From Dermatophagoides farinae (lineage: Eukaryota; Arthropoda; Arachnida; Sarcoptiformes; Pyroglyphidae): a stretch of DNA of 64,000 bases. The position numbers and the translations under genes were made by a program. Of this stretch, positions 1-14,805 are shown piece by piece. The first letter of the stretch is position 1. Each line of letters opens with the position of its first letter. The DNA lies in contig NC_134681.1 in the NCBI RefSeq assembly GCF_024713945.1, positions 5,123,501 through 5,187,500 of the forward strand, given 5' to 3'. The notes beneath the pieces were generated by a model. The model made no database searches and had not been told where the DNA came from. It saw only the letters and a program-made list of their open reading frames with translations.

Positions 1-223
1 ACATACACATGTTCCATTCGTCATGAAACAAATCATAAATCACTTTGGCGAAAGGAGTATAAAGTTTGGAGACAATGGAAATTGTGTATGTGCAGTGCCT
101 TCATAATTGATAATGGATGTAATGTATAATAATAATGATCATAAATACAAACGAAACACACACACACATATATAATAAAATGAACAAATGAACATAAAAC
201 ATAAACCGGATATGAACACTCAC

Positions 224-1775
224 CAAGATTGACAAATTTTTCGGAAAATTCATAATAACCGGAAAAACCACGATTCTGATTTACTGATGATATTCGTTTG
301 AGAGTTGTAAATTGGACCAATAAATTGATACCAGATGAGAATACGAATAATTGTCGTTGTTGGCCACAATAAGTATTGATCAATGGTGCTCGTGTTGTTT
401 CACCATCATAGATTTTCACATAATCATAGGGACAACTTTTTTTTCGGTTTTTTTTTAATTAATTCGATCAAATGATTTTAATTTTAATAAAAAAATAAAT
501 TATTAGCACTTACTGTGATCCACCATAGAATAGATCGAAATCCATGAATTCCAATTTTACTCGTTGTCCTTTAACACCTTTAAAAAGATAATAACAGGTA
601 ATATTTTTTGGATATACGCCCGGATATGTTGGACTCATAAATTCGCCTTCACGACGAACTTCACTATAGATTGTGTAGCTACAGATTTCATTTGGCATAG
701 GAGTTCCGGCCACATATGGTGCTATGGATGCAATGAAAATTTATCAATTTATCATTTAGATGTTTATATTATCATCATCATCATTTTTATTTTCAACTTA
801 CTGGCATTGACAAACTCATAGGTACCTTCGAATATATCGCTACCATTAAGTATGGTACCGTCCATTAATTTAGCAGTATAGAAACTGATCACAATTGTTT
901 GAAATAATGAGATGCGATCATGTGGTATGACTAGATCACAGTAACGACCACCAAATGGTGTGCTCAATAGATCTGAATCAGGATTCTTCAATTCAGCATA
1001 AACATCAACATATTCATCTAGACATCTAGAGATCATCATCATCATCATCACCATCACCATTATCAATTATTTGAATCATAGAATGTTATATTGAAAAATA
1101 TGAAAAAAAAGAAAGGAAAAAAACGATACTCACTCTGGTAATTCTGAACGAAGACTGAATTTAGTGAATGAAACTCGTACACGTTCATAAGGTCCAGCAA
1201 TAAATGTATAGATACATTGTCTCGTATAACGATTTGATTCATTATTACTACCTAACAATGGATTTACTGATGACGATTGATCACCAACACTGTCATTGAT
1301 TGATGAAATAATGCTTGAAACAGTTGTCGCAGGCATCGGTATCATAAATGATGGTCCAACAAATGTTCCATTTCGTGTTCCATGTGTTATATTGAGCGTC
1401 GTACTAATGAATACTTGATCACAATCTTTACATGAAAAACAAAAAAAAAATATAATTAAATCGAAAACATAAAGTGTATAAACAATATATACCAGTAGAT
1501 GATGAAAATGTAGTTGAATGTACAATATCATAATGATGGGATGGTAAAAAAAATTGATTATCATCCATTGATGATGATGGTGATGCGTATGCAAATGACA
1601 ATAGACATATAACCATCACTTGATAAAACATGAAAGCTGCTGCCAATAATGATTTCATATTCAAAGATGATGATTTAGATTGGGATTTAGATTTCATCGT
1701 TATTGATTGTATCATTAACCCATTAATAGTTGTCGTCATTTTTGTTGTTATTATTATTGTTGTTGTCATATTCAC
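224..1775 (-). CDS. Two-CUB-domain secreted protein (SOL-1/Neto-like), 3' end unresolved
   Basis: Five exons read from right to left: 1775-1493, 1425-1134, 1025-802, 721-514 and 435-224. All introns (67-108 bp) are GT..AG and all phases agree, giving 406 residues with the frame still open. A hydrophobic signal peptide begins at Met40 (MKSLLAAAFMFYQVMV, ATG near 1658). The upstream in-frame ATGs at 1775 and 1769 would add a Thr/Ser-rich leader, so the true start is uncertain. Exons 2-3 form a first CUB-like module and exons 4-5 a second, with the typical pattern SPTYPGVYPKN, then CPYDYVKIYDG, then YCG and FSGYYEF. CUB modules are extracellular beta-sandwiches that bind proteins, often at receptors or proteases. 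The layout recalls SOL-1/Neto receptor auxiliary proteins, but the subfamily is not certain. After the donor at 223 a short last exon from 98 could end at a stop at 42-40, or the gene may continue off the window. Confidence 0.75.
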
Positions 1776-2655
1776 AATGTATGTAATGCTTATTGATGAT
1801 GAATTTTTCTATTATTGTTATAGATTTTATTTACATCAATAAACTTGATGGGCGTTGCCAACGAAATTTTATCATTCAATTTAACATTAAAGGCCATTCC
1901 ATTTATTGATGATGTTGATGAAGATGATGATCATGATCTGAATATAATCGACATAGAATTATTCATGACTTTCACACAGGCCATAATGTGTAACGATCCT
2001 TAGCTGCTTTTTTTTTCTTTTTGGTTGATATTCACTTCATTCATCTGTGAATATTTTTTTTCTTCATTTTGATTTGATTGAATTTGTTTTGCTTGACTGA
2101 AAATTCTGCATAATAATCTTTGTTTTTACATTGGTAAATCAAATCCAGAAACAAAATCTATTGGTAATATAAAAAAATTTTTGGAAAAAGAAATTAGGAA
2201 CCCAAAAAAAAACGTGATATAGCCACAAATGAATAAATGATATAGACCTTTAGTGATAAAAAAAAGAAAGAAAAAACCTCGTCGATCATGTGGCTTCGTT
2301 GGCCATAGGCCATAATCTTTTTTTTTTGATTATCTTTCCTTTTTTTAAATTCACTGGGAGGTTATATTTGTGAATCAATCTTGTGTGTGTGTGTGTGTGA
2401 TAATTGATTTCCTTATTTTTTGTCACTATATATACAATTTTTGTTTTTGAGACAATAATTTTTTTCCCCATTATCCTCATGATGATGATGATGAGCTTAT
2501 GCTTTGAAGGTCCTATGATGATGATGATGAAAGATTAGATTTGGCATTCGGAAATAGCAAAAGAAAAAAAAATTTCACTAGAATACCATTTTCAATAAAA
2601 CAAAAAACAAAAAAAAAATAAATAAGACGATTATAAATGACTAAATAGCTCAAAA

Positions 2656-2690
2656 TGAATGGATGGATGGATGGATGAATGGATGGATGA
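2656..2690. repeat. (GGAT)n tetranucleotide repeat
   Basis: About eight GGAT/GAAT units in tandem with one interruption. It lies in gene-free DNA upstream of the CUB gene. Confidence 0.9.
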
Positions 2691-5629
2691 AATTGAATGA
2701 TTCCAATATATCGAGAAAAAAAATTGAAGCAAGAAGCAAAAAAAAGTCATGCTTTTTTCATTTTTATACACACACACACACACACACAATTCCATGACAT
2801 TAAACTTTATTCAATATATCAGGATGGAGAAAAAAAACTTTTAATTAAAAACTATAACATAGTAGTAGTTTTGTGGAACTACAGAAATAGAAATAGTCTG
2901 ATGGTGGTTGACAAAAAAAAAATCATCTCGAGAAAACGCCCATAATCATAATATATTATATCTTACTTTCTTGATTTCTCTCTCTCTCTCTCCCACTTTT
3001 CGATATATTCTTCGAGATATATTCTTCGAAATTCTATTCACTTAATATATTTAATAAATGTAATTCTGTTGTTCCATTATTTGACAGTATTCAAGTGGAA
3101 ATAAAAGGTCAGAAAAATATTAGTTATTGTTGGAATGATTTTTTTTTGGAGCAAAATAGCCACTAAATGAAATTGAGCTAAACACACCAACCACCATACT
3201 TATGGTTCGAATAACAATACTCGAACTTGATGAAAATAGCCTGGATAACAATATCAAATGGTAACAAGAAAAAAATTTGAGCTGTTTTCCATCCAAACAA
3301 ACTATGACATGACCATATATTATAAATATATTCAATGCTTTATGTTTTGCTGTTTTAAAAATAGCAAAAAATTTATAATCAAATTTCCGTTTGTTTGCCC
3401 GTTTTGTCTGTTTGATATAATAATAATAATAATATATGATGGATAACCACTGAAATTCTCTATAAAGCCGAATGAGCGAGAGAGAGAAAAATCTAATTCA
3501 TTTGCAGGATGTTTGCACAAACACATTATATACACCGTGTTCAAAACCAGATACCTTTGTATTTACATATATATATAGTGATCCATTAGAATTTTTAATG
3601 AACGATAGTCGGTGTTTTTTTTTCATTTGTCCAAATTATTCCTTCACAGGTCAGCTAATTCATTTTGAATTCGGGTCGGAATAAACAAAAAACAAAAACA
3701 AAAAAAGAATTTTTTTTCACCATTATCAATTCGTTGTGTAACACGGTAACAAATAAACAAACAATCAACAAAAAAAAAAGACAGGAAGTAAGAATTTTTT
3801 CCCCTCCATAGAGTTTCATTTCCTTTTTTTCCGCCTCATGTCTTTCTTTCATTCATTCTGTATTAATCATAACAAAAAAAAAATGTAATCGATCCTATTC
3901 TTAGTGATCAATAAAAAGAATAAGAATTGTTTGTCATAAGCAAACAAAAAAACAAATAGAAAACAACGACGACGACGACCACCACCACCACCACCACAGG
4001 CTTTTCTCGGTTCAATAAATTCCCAATTGGGAGATTTTCTTCTCTCAATTTTATTGTTTATTCTTGGAATTGTTTTTGTACACCTCTACATAAAAAGCAA
4101 TGAGGTAGGAGAACCAAAAAAAAAACCAAACGAATTTTTATTTTCATTCTGAGTCTACAATGAGATGATTACGACGATGATGATGATGATGGAGATGATT
4201 TCATCGTAGTGTATATGATGGTCGATCTGGGAATGTTTTTTTGTTTTTTCTTTTGGTTGCTGAAAAAAAGCTCCAAAAGGATTAGTATTGCTAAATCTAA
4301 CTACATTTTATTATGCTGTCATTTTGTTTTTCGTTGTTGTTGTTATTTTGATGGCAATCAAACTGAATTTTATTTTATTTTATTTTTTTTTTTGTATGAC
4401 TTTACAGAAAACAAACATATTTTTCTTATCGTTTTCATTTTCAGTGTGTGTGTGTATATATAGAAAAGAGAAAAAACAAAACAAAAAAATATTGTTCGAC
4501 AAATTGTACATTGTATATTCGATGTATACACCTATGATGATTTATTATATCCGGACTTGTAATATACTTAATCCTGTCATTCGCACATACACACACACAC
4601 ACACACATACACAGGCAACAACAACAACAACAGAATGAACAAAACAAATTATTATTATATAATAGTAGTAAAACTAAAGGTTAGACACAAGCAAGTGGTT
4701 TATAAACTTGGCTCAATGGAACCAAACAGTGTGGGTGGCCGAATGCTGGAAGTAAGATGCCCAAGGCATTAAAAAAAAATATGACCCTGCTTGCAACAAG
4801 CTTTTATCAAACAATTTTATTAGATTTATTTAGAAAATGATGATTTTTTAAAAATAAAATCATAACTTTTGGTCATTATTATTATGGATCATCATAATGA
4901 TGAGAGACCAAGTTGCAAAAAAAAATTTTTGATAATAACACAATATACAATTGAATGAAATAATTAATAACAAAAATATATAAATAAAAAATGTAGTCAA
5001 TTGTTAATGGCACATTTCTTTTTTTTTTTTGGTCATTATCATCATCAGTGTTTATTAGGTGTAGATGGAAATATCAATGTATGTATTTCATTTCATTTCA
5101 TTCAAGTTATCACCATCATTGTGTTATGAGTAATTGTCATCATCATCATCATAATCATCAATGAACATTGCATTTTGTAACATTGTCAAATTCATTCACT
5201 GATGATCATTAACAACAACAACAACAAAAAAAAAACAAAACAAAAAGAATGCCAATAACATCATTATCATTAGGAATCAATAGCAATAACGATGATGATC
5301 ATCATCATCATTATGATGACAATCAAACATTGCAAATATTATAAATGTTGTAATATATCTAACAACTATTAACTATCTAAAATCATAAATGAAGAAAAAT
5401 TATTATTAGTGGAATGTAGAATATTTTTTTATTCTGTTTTCTATCACACAATTTCAGAACGAACGAACCAAACAAACAAACGAACAGATAAACAAGTTTT
5501 ATTCATTTATTTATTTGATGATTGAATTGTATTTATTCAAAAAAATTTAAACAGAGGATGATATGGAAAAACTTACCAAATACGAATAAAAATCAACTGG
5601 ATGATGAATCGAATTTTTTGTGAAATTGA

Positions 5630-5656
5630 CAGCAGCAGCAGCAGCAGCAGCAGCAG
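5630..5656. repeat. (CAG)9 repeat
   Basis: Nine CAG units in tandem in non-coding DNA. A similar but shorter CAG run lies near 45675-45694. Confidence 0.9.
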
Positions 5657-5867
5657 TGACAAAAACAAAAATAAAAATGCAAGCAATGAAAAATATTTTG
5701 TCACATCATTATTTTTCACGGGTTAAAAAGTTTTCTTCTTTTTTTTGTTATCATTAGAGAAGAGAAAAAAAAACTTCATTCATTATCGCACACATACACA
5801 CAAAAAAAACACTACAACTTGAAAATTTTCATTTTTTTTTGACTAATGAGCTAAATGGAAAATCAAA

Positions 5868-5891
5868 AAAAAAAAAAAAAAAAAAAAAAAA
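5868..5891. repeat. poly-A tract of about 24 bases
   Basis: An uninterrupted A run in intergenic DNA. There is no coding remnant or target-site duplication beside it that would mark a retroposed copy. Confidence 0.85.
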
Positions 5892-6750
5892 CAAAACGAA
5901 GAAAACAAAAAACACAATTGTTGTGATGAATTAATCAATCAATCAATATGAACGATGAAACAGATACAAATCAAATTGATGAATTATTATTGAAATGTGA
6001 ATCAATCAAAAAAAAAAAAAAATAATAATCCCATATGTATAGCTATGGTTAATTAGACCATCACACACACATGAAGCACAATGTTTTAATTTAATATATA
6101 TTCTTTAATCAAAATGTAGAATATTAAAAGAAAAAAAATCAAATCCATTTCGATTAATGTCCACTTTTTAAATGAGAATCAAAACTAATCACATGTCCAA
6201 TTCTATGTGTTGTGTGTGTGTGTGTGTGATCATTATTGCATGCGAATGTAGAATGCAGAATTCCATATGAAGGCAATGAACAAAAAAAAAATAAAAGCTT
6301 TTAGCATGTGTATGTTTCTTGTTCTGTTTCATTCTTTTGGAATTCAAGTAACAAGACAATTTTTTGAGACACGATCGTATACTCATGCACACACACACAC
6401 GCACAAAAAAAAAGAATAACAACAAAAATTGGATGCTACTATTTGGCCATGGATCGAGATAACAGTAGTCAACATTATCCATTGAAAAAGAATAGACCAT
6501 TGAGAATGGCTGTTGGGATATTTTTTTTATTTTTATTTTTGCTACTGCTATACAATTTTCTATAGTTTCCAAACATGCATTTTTTGTATTTTTTTTTTTA
6601 TCCATCCAAATACATCCATAGCATCCAAAGAATATTCCATGCGTATTGAGCATTGAATCATGCACACACACACACACATACACACAAACTTGAGATTCAA
6701 GCATTTCCTTTCAATTCTGTATATTTGTTTATTTGTATGCATATATGACA

Positions 6751-6770
6751 TGCCTGCCTGCCTGCCTGCC
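6751..6770. repeat. (TGCC)5 repeat
   Basis: Five TGCC units in tandem. It is one of the few GC-richer simple repeats in this gap. Confidence 0.9.
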
Positions 6771-7493
6771 ATTGCTGCTGTCATAGCATCTTGTGCGTTT
6801 GTGTATTTTTTTTTTTTTTTTGTATTCAGGCAAACAGGCAAACGAAAGCTGATACGATACTTGGATTCATTTTCATTTTGTTATGAGAGAGAGAGAAAAA
6901 AAAGAGAGATGAAGAAAAGTTTACAACATGCCAACACATAGAGTTTACTTGTGCGTGTGTGTGTGTGTGTATGTGTCCCACATCATATAATGATGCTTCG
7001 GATGCTTATTCCTGAAACTACATCATCGTTTAAATTCATCACAACCCCACATATATATTTCCTTTTCCATCCAGTGACTACAATATATTCCTTATTCGTT
7101 TGTATATATGGAACAAATAATAATAATAATAATAATGATGTGCGACAATTCTATTGAATTGTTAAAGCCCAAAAAAAAAGAATTTCCAAAAAGGATATGT
7201 GTTGCCTCTGTTATATACAATATATTCGAGCATTTTTTTTTTTTTTTTTTTGTTTAAATTGAATAAATGAATATAAAAAAAAAACAAGTGACTAACACAC
7301 CCCCTCATCATATGCTTCCAGTTGGAATGGGGGAAAAAAAATACCATGGTCATTATAAATGGCGCATGTGATAATCGTTATTGGTAGTGTCACATCAATT
7401 TTCATAATAATAATAATGATGATGATGATGATAATAATGATGATGATGATGATAATCTTGATTGTAAACAATTTTGAAAAATCTGAATATCTG

Positions 7494-7497
<4 letters not shown>

Positions 7498-7526
<29 letters not shown>
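7498..7526. repeat. (AG)n dinucleotide repeat
   Basis: About fourteen AG units, preceded at 7406-7455 by mixed ATG/ATA trinucleotide arrays. Confidence 0.9.
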
Positions 7527-7529
<3 letters not shown>

Positions 7530-8189
7530 TGAACATTTTAATGATGATAATGATGATGATTATATATTATATCAATTGGAATTGATAAAATTTGCATGAA
7601 TTTTAAAAATTTGATTCCATAAAGATACATTTATATAATATTTTCAAATTTGAATGGCTAAAATGGCCTGGTTTCAAAATAAATTCTGATTTGATTTTGT
7701 TTTTCAAATGAATCAATATAACGATCTATCTCTATCTTTATCTCTATCTCTCTCTCTCTCGCTCATCATTATGATGATGGTGATTATTATGACTGACTAA
7801 CTATAACTGAAATTGACTGGGCCTCTATTGAACGCATAATTTCAATTCAATTTAGAACCAAATCACTATTAACCCTTTTCATTGTACACTTTTATTCATT
7901 CATCCATCATTCATTCATTCAATCTTATTTGCAATCTTATTTTTGTTTAGTGAAACGAAATCGAGCTGAAAAAAAATTCAATTTTATTTTTATTTTCTTA
8001 TTTTTTTTTAATAAGTTTACAATTTCGGAAACAAAAAAAAAAACAGAAGAAGAGAATTTAAAATGAATGTAAAATTAATAATCTTGAATGGCAAAGATTT
8101 ACGATTGAATGAACATTACTGGCTGGTTATTGGACACCACCACCATTACCGACACCACACATTATTATTGCACGATAAAATCAGAATTT

Positions 8190-8190
<1 letters not shown>

Positions 8191-8220
<30 letters not shown>
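8191..8220. repeat. (CT)n dinucleotide repeat
   Basis: A CT array of nearly 30 bases with one CCC interruption, in gene-free DNA. Confidence 0.9.
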
Positions 8221-11200
8221 TTGCTCATAACAAAATAAAATTCTGTGCACGCACTTCCACACCAACTGTAGGATTCTATAATCTGGGCAATATGTTCAGC
8301 TTGACTGATTCTAGCACGCACATACATTTTCTGGTTTTCATTTTTTCGCTATGTAATACACACAATCCAAATAGGATAATAAGAGTCAATAATGGAAAAA
8401 AGTGAAAAAGCCAGATTTTTTTTTCTCGCTTCTTTCATAAGCTGCTACCGACCGACCTACCAAACAACCAACCAACCAAACCCTAAATCATTGATTAGAT
8501 GATTTTTTTTTGAGGCAATTTTCTTTATGGTGTTCCAACAACCCAAATCAGGCCCACACAAACACACACACACATAGGACATACACATAGCGCCACTAGC
8601 AGATAAGTTTACCACCATATAATAATGCGACATCATTGATGATGATGATGATGATGATGATATGTATTTCCACATTCTTGTTCATTTCAAATTTTAGCAA
8701 AAAAAAAAATTTTTTTTACTTCATTCGTTCCATCTATTCTTTTGGATTTTTTCTGTTTTTTTTTTGTTGATTATCCCAAAAGTTAATGTTGTGCAGTACA
8801 GGATACAACATTAACAAGGATAAAACTTTCAATGATGGTCTGCCATTGTTTTTTTTTTTGTTTTGTTTTGTTTTATGTGTCTTTATATTTATTTTTCTTG
8901 TTGATTGGTTAGTGTGTGTGTGTGTGTATGTCTGTCTATGTTTGTTTGACCAAATTGGTAAACTTTTTTTTCCCATTTATTTATCTCATGTATTTATATT
9001 TGAATTGAGATGCCGATATACCATGGGGCCGATCATCACACACACACACACACAACATAACGATGAATGTTTGTGATCTATCTATCGGCAACATGAAAAA
9101 AAAAATTTTTTCAATTCAAAGGCCTAATATAGATTGTCTGCACGGAGTTTGTTAGAATGTCCATCATTTTTGTGCGTTCGTGTGTGTGTGTGTGTGTGTC
9201 AATCGTTTGGCCGCTAATCGGGTCCCGAGAATTTCAATTCAAAAAAAAAAAAAAATAGATTCAACACACAAACATACAAAGCAGCCACATCAGCATAGTT
9301 GGTTTTTTTTTTGGTAACAAACAATTGTTTCATAGAATAAAAAATACTATTCTAGCTACATTTTTTTTTAATGAAGGTAGCAATTTTCAACTATTTGGAA
9401 AGAAAAGAAAGATCTTTTTAGTTGGTTTTTTCTGCCATGATGATGATGATGATGATCACATTGAATTTGCAAATAATAATCGGGTGTACACACACAGACA
9501 CACATAGGAATGTATGTAACAGGAACAAAACAAACAAAACGCAGAACAAACTGCAGCCTGTCTAAGCATACAGTGTTTTTTTTACATCATCAACTAAATC
9601 CATTCGTTGGAAAGAAATTTTCTTCACAATGAAACATACAATGGAAATAAAAAGACCGTTCCAATCATGCACATGATTGACATACATACATCCATGGTAA
9701 ACACAAGAATTCAATCCACCATCAAACTTAACAAAAATAATTCAAAAATGAAGACAAACAAACACACACACACACACAGAGAGAGATGACAGATGAATAT
9801 ATAAGATCTGATCGACAAGCGAAGAAAAAAAAGTCCATAATATCAGGCAGCAATGTATAAAACATCCATCCATCCATCCATCCACTTCAAAGAAAATATC
9901 GATGATGAAAAGATGAAGATTTTATTTTTGCATTCATTCCCAAGCATGCAAAATAAAACTATATATCCAAATCAAACAGGAAAAACATGAGATCAATATG
10001 ATGATGATGATGATGACAAAATTCTTTTCTTTTCTTTTGTTTATTCACAAATAAGTTTTTTTCAAATGATAAAAATTTGAATGAAATTATCAACAAACAA
10101 AAAAAAATAACAATTTTGTCTTGTTGTTTTCGATTATTTTGGAATTTGTTTTCATTCCAAAAAAAAAATTATTTATACTGTTAACATTATATAACCTACA
10201 AAGTTTCAATATGTTGATTGAACAAACAAAAAAAAACAAATATCTATCTCATCGATATCTCACCGGTATATGTGTCAATGTGTGTGTGTGTGTGTGTGTG
10301 TAGTTCCGATTGAATTAATAAAATTTGGTTTTGATTTTCTATTTTCATGATACTCAATACAATTTCTTTCTTTTTTTTTGACTGTTGTCATGTTGAATTC
10401 ATGCTGCTGTTTGCAACTTGATTCTATATATAATCATATTACGAAAAAAAAGGACAAACTCTTCTACAACTTTTTTTTTCTATACGTATATTCTGTTCAC
10501 GATTGACAACGATGTAACCGAATGAATGAATGAATGAATGGAAAAAAAACTAAATTAAATCGAATCGAATTAAATTAAATTTCCTTCCGTCCGCTCTGTG
10601 TGTGTGTGTGCTTGTTATTTTCATTTTTACTTTATTTTTGTTCAACATTTCAGTTCAGTTGAAGTTTGAAATGAGAGTATTGTGTGTATTGTTTGCAAAA
10701 AAAAACAAGAAAGAATGGCTGAATTACTTTTTTTTTTACTAAATGAAAAACTTGGAACCAAATCAATGAATGGATAAATGAATGAATGAATGAATGAGAG
10801 TAAAAAAAAAATTCCGCATTTTGTTCATTCATTTTTTACCTTTTCGGTGAAAGTTTGACAAAAAAAATGCCATACAATGGAATGTTCTCGATTCTCGTTC
10901 TCGAAAAAAATATTCAAAATTTACCGAAATTCCGAAAACATACATATATATATAGGTCGCTTATTATGATTAGTGGTGACATATGGCAAAGAATTTGAGA
11001 AAAATGAAAGAATTTCATTCCAAATAAAAAAAAATTCTGACCATAAAAAATTCCAAAAATGGATACATTATTTTTCCGATCGGAACAATTGAACAAAAAA
11101 AAAAGAGAAAACCCGGAATAACCAGAAATTTTTTTTATTTAATGAAAACAAAAATTTTTTGACAAAACAAAAACCTTTGTGCATGACAATCATATTTTTT

Positions 11201-13682
11201 TTTCTTCATTTATCCATCATCGGCTGTTGATGATGATGATGATGATAATTTACAATTCATTATTGAATGGCAAATTTCAATTTGATTTCCATTATTACTT
11301 TGATTTTTATTATTATTATCGTATATTCTCATTTATTTCAATTTAAATTTTTTTTTGTATTCAACATTCCATTCCAATAACAAATCAAATACAACAGTGG
11401 TGGGTATAGTAATAGTTGTGTTATTCATCATTTTCAATTCAAATTTTTTTTCATACACTCCATTCACATGATTGGTTGGTTAGTTTGTTGTTGTTGTTGT
11501 TGTTGCCATTCTATCAACTTCTATCATTGAATCAAACAAAAATATACAAGGCCGAATAATGATGATAATGCATTGCCTTTATATATATTCAATACTATAA
11601 GTTTTCATCGAATTTCATTCCGGCAATTGTATTTATTTTTTTTTTTCATTCACATTCTCATACTCTCTATCATCTTGGATCAGGAAATAAAGCCTGTCAT
11701 GTATTTATTCTTGTATTTTCTCCTGTTTGTATTTTTTTTTTATATTGATTAAAACTAAAACCATTTTATCTGAAACTGATTGTGCTTTTTTTCCGTCATC
11801 ATCATCATCATCATCATTGAATTGAATTATTTTCTGTATACAATAGGTTTTGTTTTGTTCTTGTGTCGATTCCATCTATCAAAATTTGTTTTTTTTCGAG
11901 CATAGTTAACCAAATTTATCCATATAATCATGATGAAACTAGGCTTATATGCCAATTTTGTTCTTTTGTTTTTGTTTTTGTTTTTTTTTTTTTTTGATAA
12001 ATCCACATTGTACTAAATGGTCATCACTAATCATAATAATAATCGTCGAATTTTAAGATTCCAATTGGATAGTGAATCATTGAAATTGTTTTTTTTTTTT
12101 TTTTGGTGATTTCGTTAAAAATGTTCATTTGAAACTATCAATGTAATTTCTGTAACTACAATTATTGATAATACATTGATGTACATTTTTTTTTGTATTT
12201 GTTCCAGCTGCATCTATTGTTGTACGATACGATAATAATAAATCGTGAAAATCGATACCATTTTTCGATTCAAAGAATCGAATAGAGATTCTCTAAGCAA
12301 CAAAACAATAGAAAATGAGAAAAGTGAAAAATAAAACAAACTGAACAATCGGATAAACGGGAAAATGAGAAATCTGTGAATTCAACATTTATGCTTTTTT
12401 ATTACTCGATTTCTATGCTGATCGCTGGCGAACCGAAACCAAGGGAATAAAAGGGCGTCACAGATGCAGATCAAGTTTAGCCATCGATTTGATTTGGCAA
12501 TTTTTTTTTTGGATGAAATCATGTATAATACGAGCTCATTATGATATTTTTCTGTAGTAGGTATTGGTGAGAATTCAAACGACGATCATGAAAAGAAAAC
12601 CGCCATCATTACCGTGGTGGTGGTGTCGGTCTATCGATATATATATTGGTCCTACAATAGTCAATCAATCAATCCGATAGTCGATTTGTTATTAGTGGAG
12701 GTTGTATGCTATAAACTAGCCATGCAATTGATCCAACATATCCAGTGAATGTTATTTCGGCTATTATATGGTTTTGGCATTTTCATTTTGTTTGAGTTCA
12801 GACTACTTTAGTTGACCAACAATGGATATAGTGAAACTATGATGATATTTTTTTTCTGTAAAAATAGAACAATTGTTCGGACAACGATAACAACAACAAC
12901 AACAAGAAATAAAGAAAGAAACTGAAAAAGTTCTAAACCTTAAACACGTACAAACAATTTATACATGATGATGATGGATTCTACGAAATTTTTCTGTTTA
13001 GCGATTCAAACGTCTATATATATATTTATATGTGTTGCACAAAAATAATCAAGTCTAATTCACACTATACACTCAAAAAATGTACGGTACGATACTCGTT
13101 GATTTATTCATTCAATTCAAATTCATTTCAAGTTAGTTTGTCTGCTTCTTTCTCTTTTTGGGTATGAATTCGAGAATGAGGCCATCAATTTTATCCATAT
13201 AGAGCTCGAATGGAAAAGACGAAAAAAAAATTCACTTAGCACACAACAAGAATGTCGTTTTTTTCTCTCTCTCTCTCTCTCTTTTTTTCAATTCATTTTG
13301 CCTGGTTTCTATGTTCGGTTTTTTTTCTTGGTTCCAAATATTTTTTTTTTGTGCCCAACCATATGGTTATGTGATGTAAAAATGTTTGACGACAAAAGAA
13401 AATGAATTGTCGTATTGAGGATTGAACAACAACAACAACAACAGCAACAAAAATGATCATTGAATGATGAGAAAAAATAAATAAATAAATAAATGAAGAA
13501 ATAGGCCTATAGGCCTTAAAAGCTTTGGTGAATCTAATACGTATTTTCAAAGAAATGGGCCTGATTGTTTCCCTAGACACATGAAGAAGAAGAAGAAAAA
13601 AAAACCATTGAGACAATTCAACCATGGATGATACTTGTATTTAGAAACGTTTGAACATCACCAAGGCTAAATACTTGATTGC

Positions 13683-13688
<6 letters not shown>

Positions 13689-13733
<45 letters not shown>
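13689..13733. repeat. (GT)22 dinucleotide repeat, the longest in the window
   Basis: About 22 uninterrupted GT units. Alternating purine-pyrimidine tracts of this length can adopt Z-DNA and are usually length-polymorphic. Confidence 0.95.
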
Positions 13734-13734
<1 letters not shown>

Positions 13735-14711
13735 AGTCCATTTCATTATCTCAGTGCAATTCAATTCTTTTTACCGTCGAATAGTTGCAATCGAAATTCG
13801 ATTGGAAAGTTAAAATTCGATTGAATCTATTGAATACATAGGACATTTTTGTTGTTGTTTCGTGGTTTAGGCTTTTTCGTTGTTTTTTCTTCATTTTGAT
13901 GATTATATATTCACTATACTTCATAGCATCAGTTTTACATTCTCATGAAATTCTATTAGATAAAATAATCATTCAGTTTTATATAAGCATTGTAGATATT
14001 ATCTTCATCAAATAAAAATGTCTTGATTTAGTGCATGGTTAATGATGACAATTGAACAATCAGATGACTAAAAGTACAGTAAAATTGAATGAAAAGATTC
14101 AAAAAAAAATGTTTTTCAGTCCTTTTTTTCAAGCTAAAATTAAGCCAAAAATAGCCAAAATTTTCGAGAAAAATAGCTTCATCACCAACGTTCAAATAAA
14201 CATACATCAAAACATTAAAATCAACATCAACATCAATCCATAGAATACCTGATATGAATAGTAAAGTGCAAACAAAGAAAAAAAATTTCCAATTCTAATT
14301 CAGAATTCAGTCATGCGTTTGGTGAATTTTTTTTCTCGCACTCTAATTCTTAAGAATACTAGTCCAAAGAAAAAAAAAGAAAAGAGTTTTTAGCGTTTGA
14401 TTGTTGAAGTTTCAATTTGAAAAAAAAGAAAATGAAATCATTTTTATAATGTAGTCAGTTGAATCGGGATTTTTTTTTCTCACCCACACACATGCACACA
14501 CACGCACACACACACACATGTTTCTTAGCCAATGAAAGATATCATCATCATCGACATGATCAAATGGAACAGACAAACATTCAGCAAACTTTTTCATCAT
14601 CATCATCATCATATAGTAAGCATTTTTTTTGAGAAAATTTTGGGTCAGAAAAAAAAAGTAGACACAGTTGTTTGTGTCGAACTTTGTCACGATAGTCATC
14701 GATATTTGTCT

Positions 14712-14805
14712 CGATGATGATGATGATGATGATGATGATGATAATCATTTCTACACCTTTAGAAATCGATGATGATGATGATGATGATGATGATGATAAT
14801 CATTG
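14712..14805. repeat. Duplicated (GAT)10 arrays with shared flanks
   Basis: Two GAT arrays of about ten units each start at 14713 and 14768. Each is preceded by TC and followed by AATCATT, so the 55 bp unit looks like a tandem duplication that included flanking sequence. Confidence 0.8.

Noticed and set aside
5630-5656. CAG, GT and CAT arrays considered as CRISPR-like or satellite arrays
   Set aside because: They are simple microsatellites with no spacers or longer repeat unit.
8590-8605. CTAGTGGCGC, a partial CTCF-like match
   Set aside because: It lacks one base in the core spacing between AG and GGC, so it does not fit the motif.
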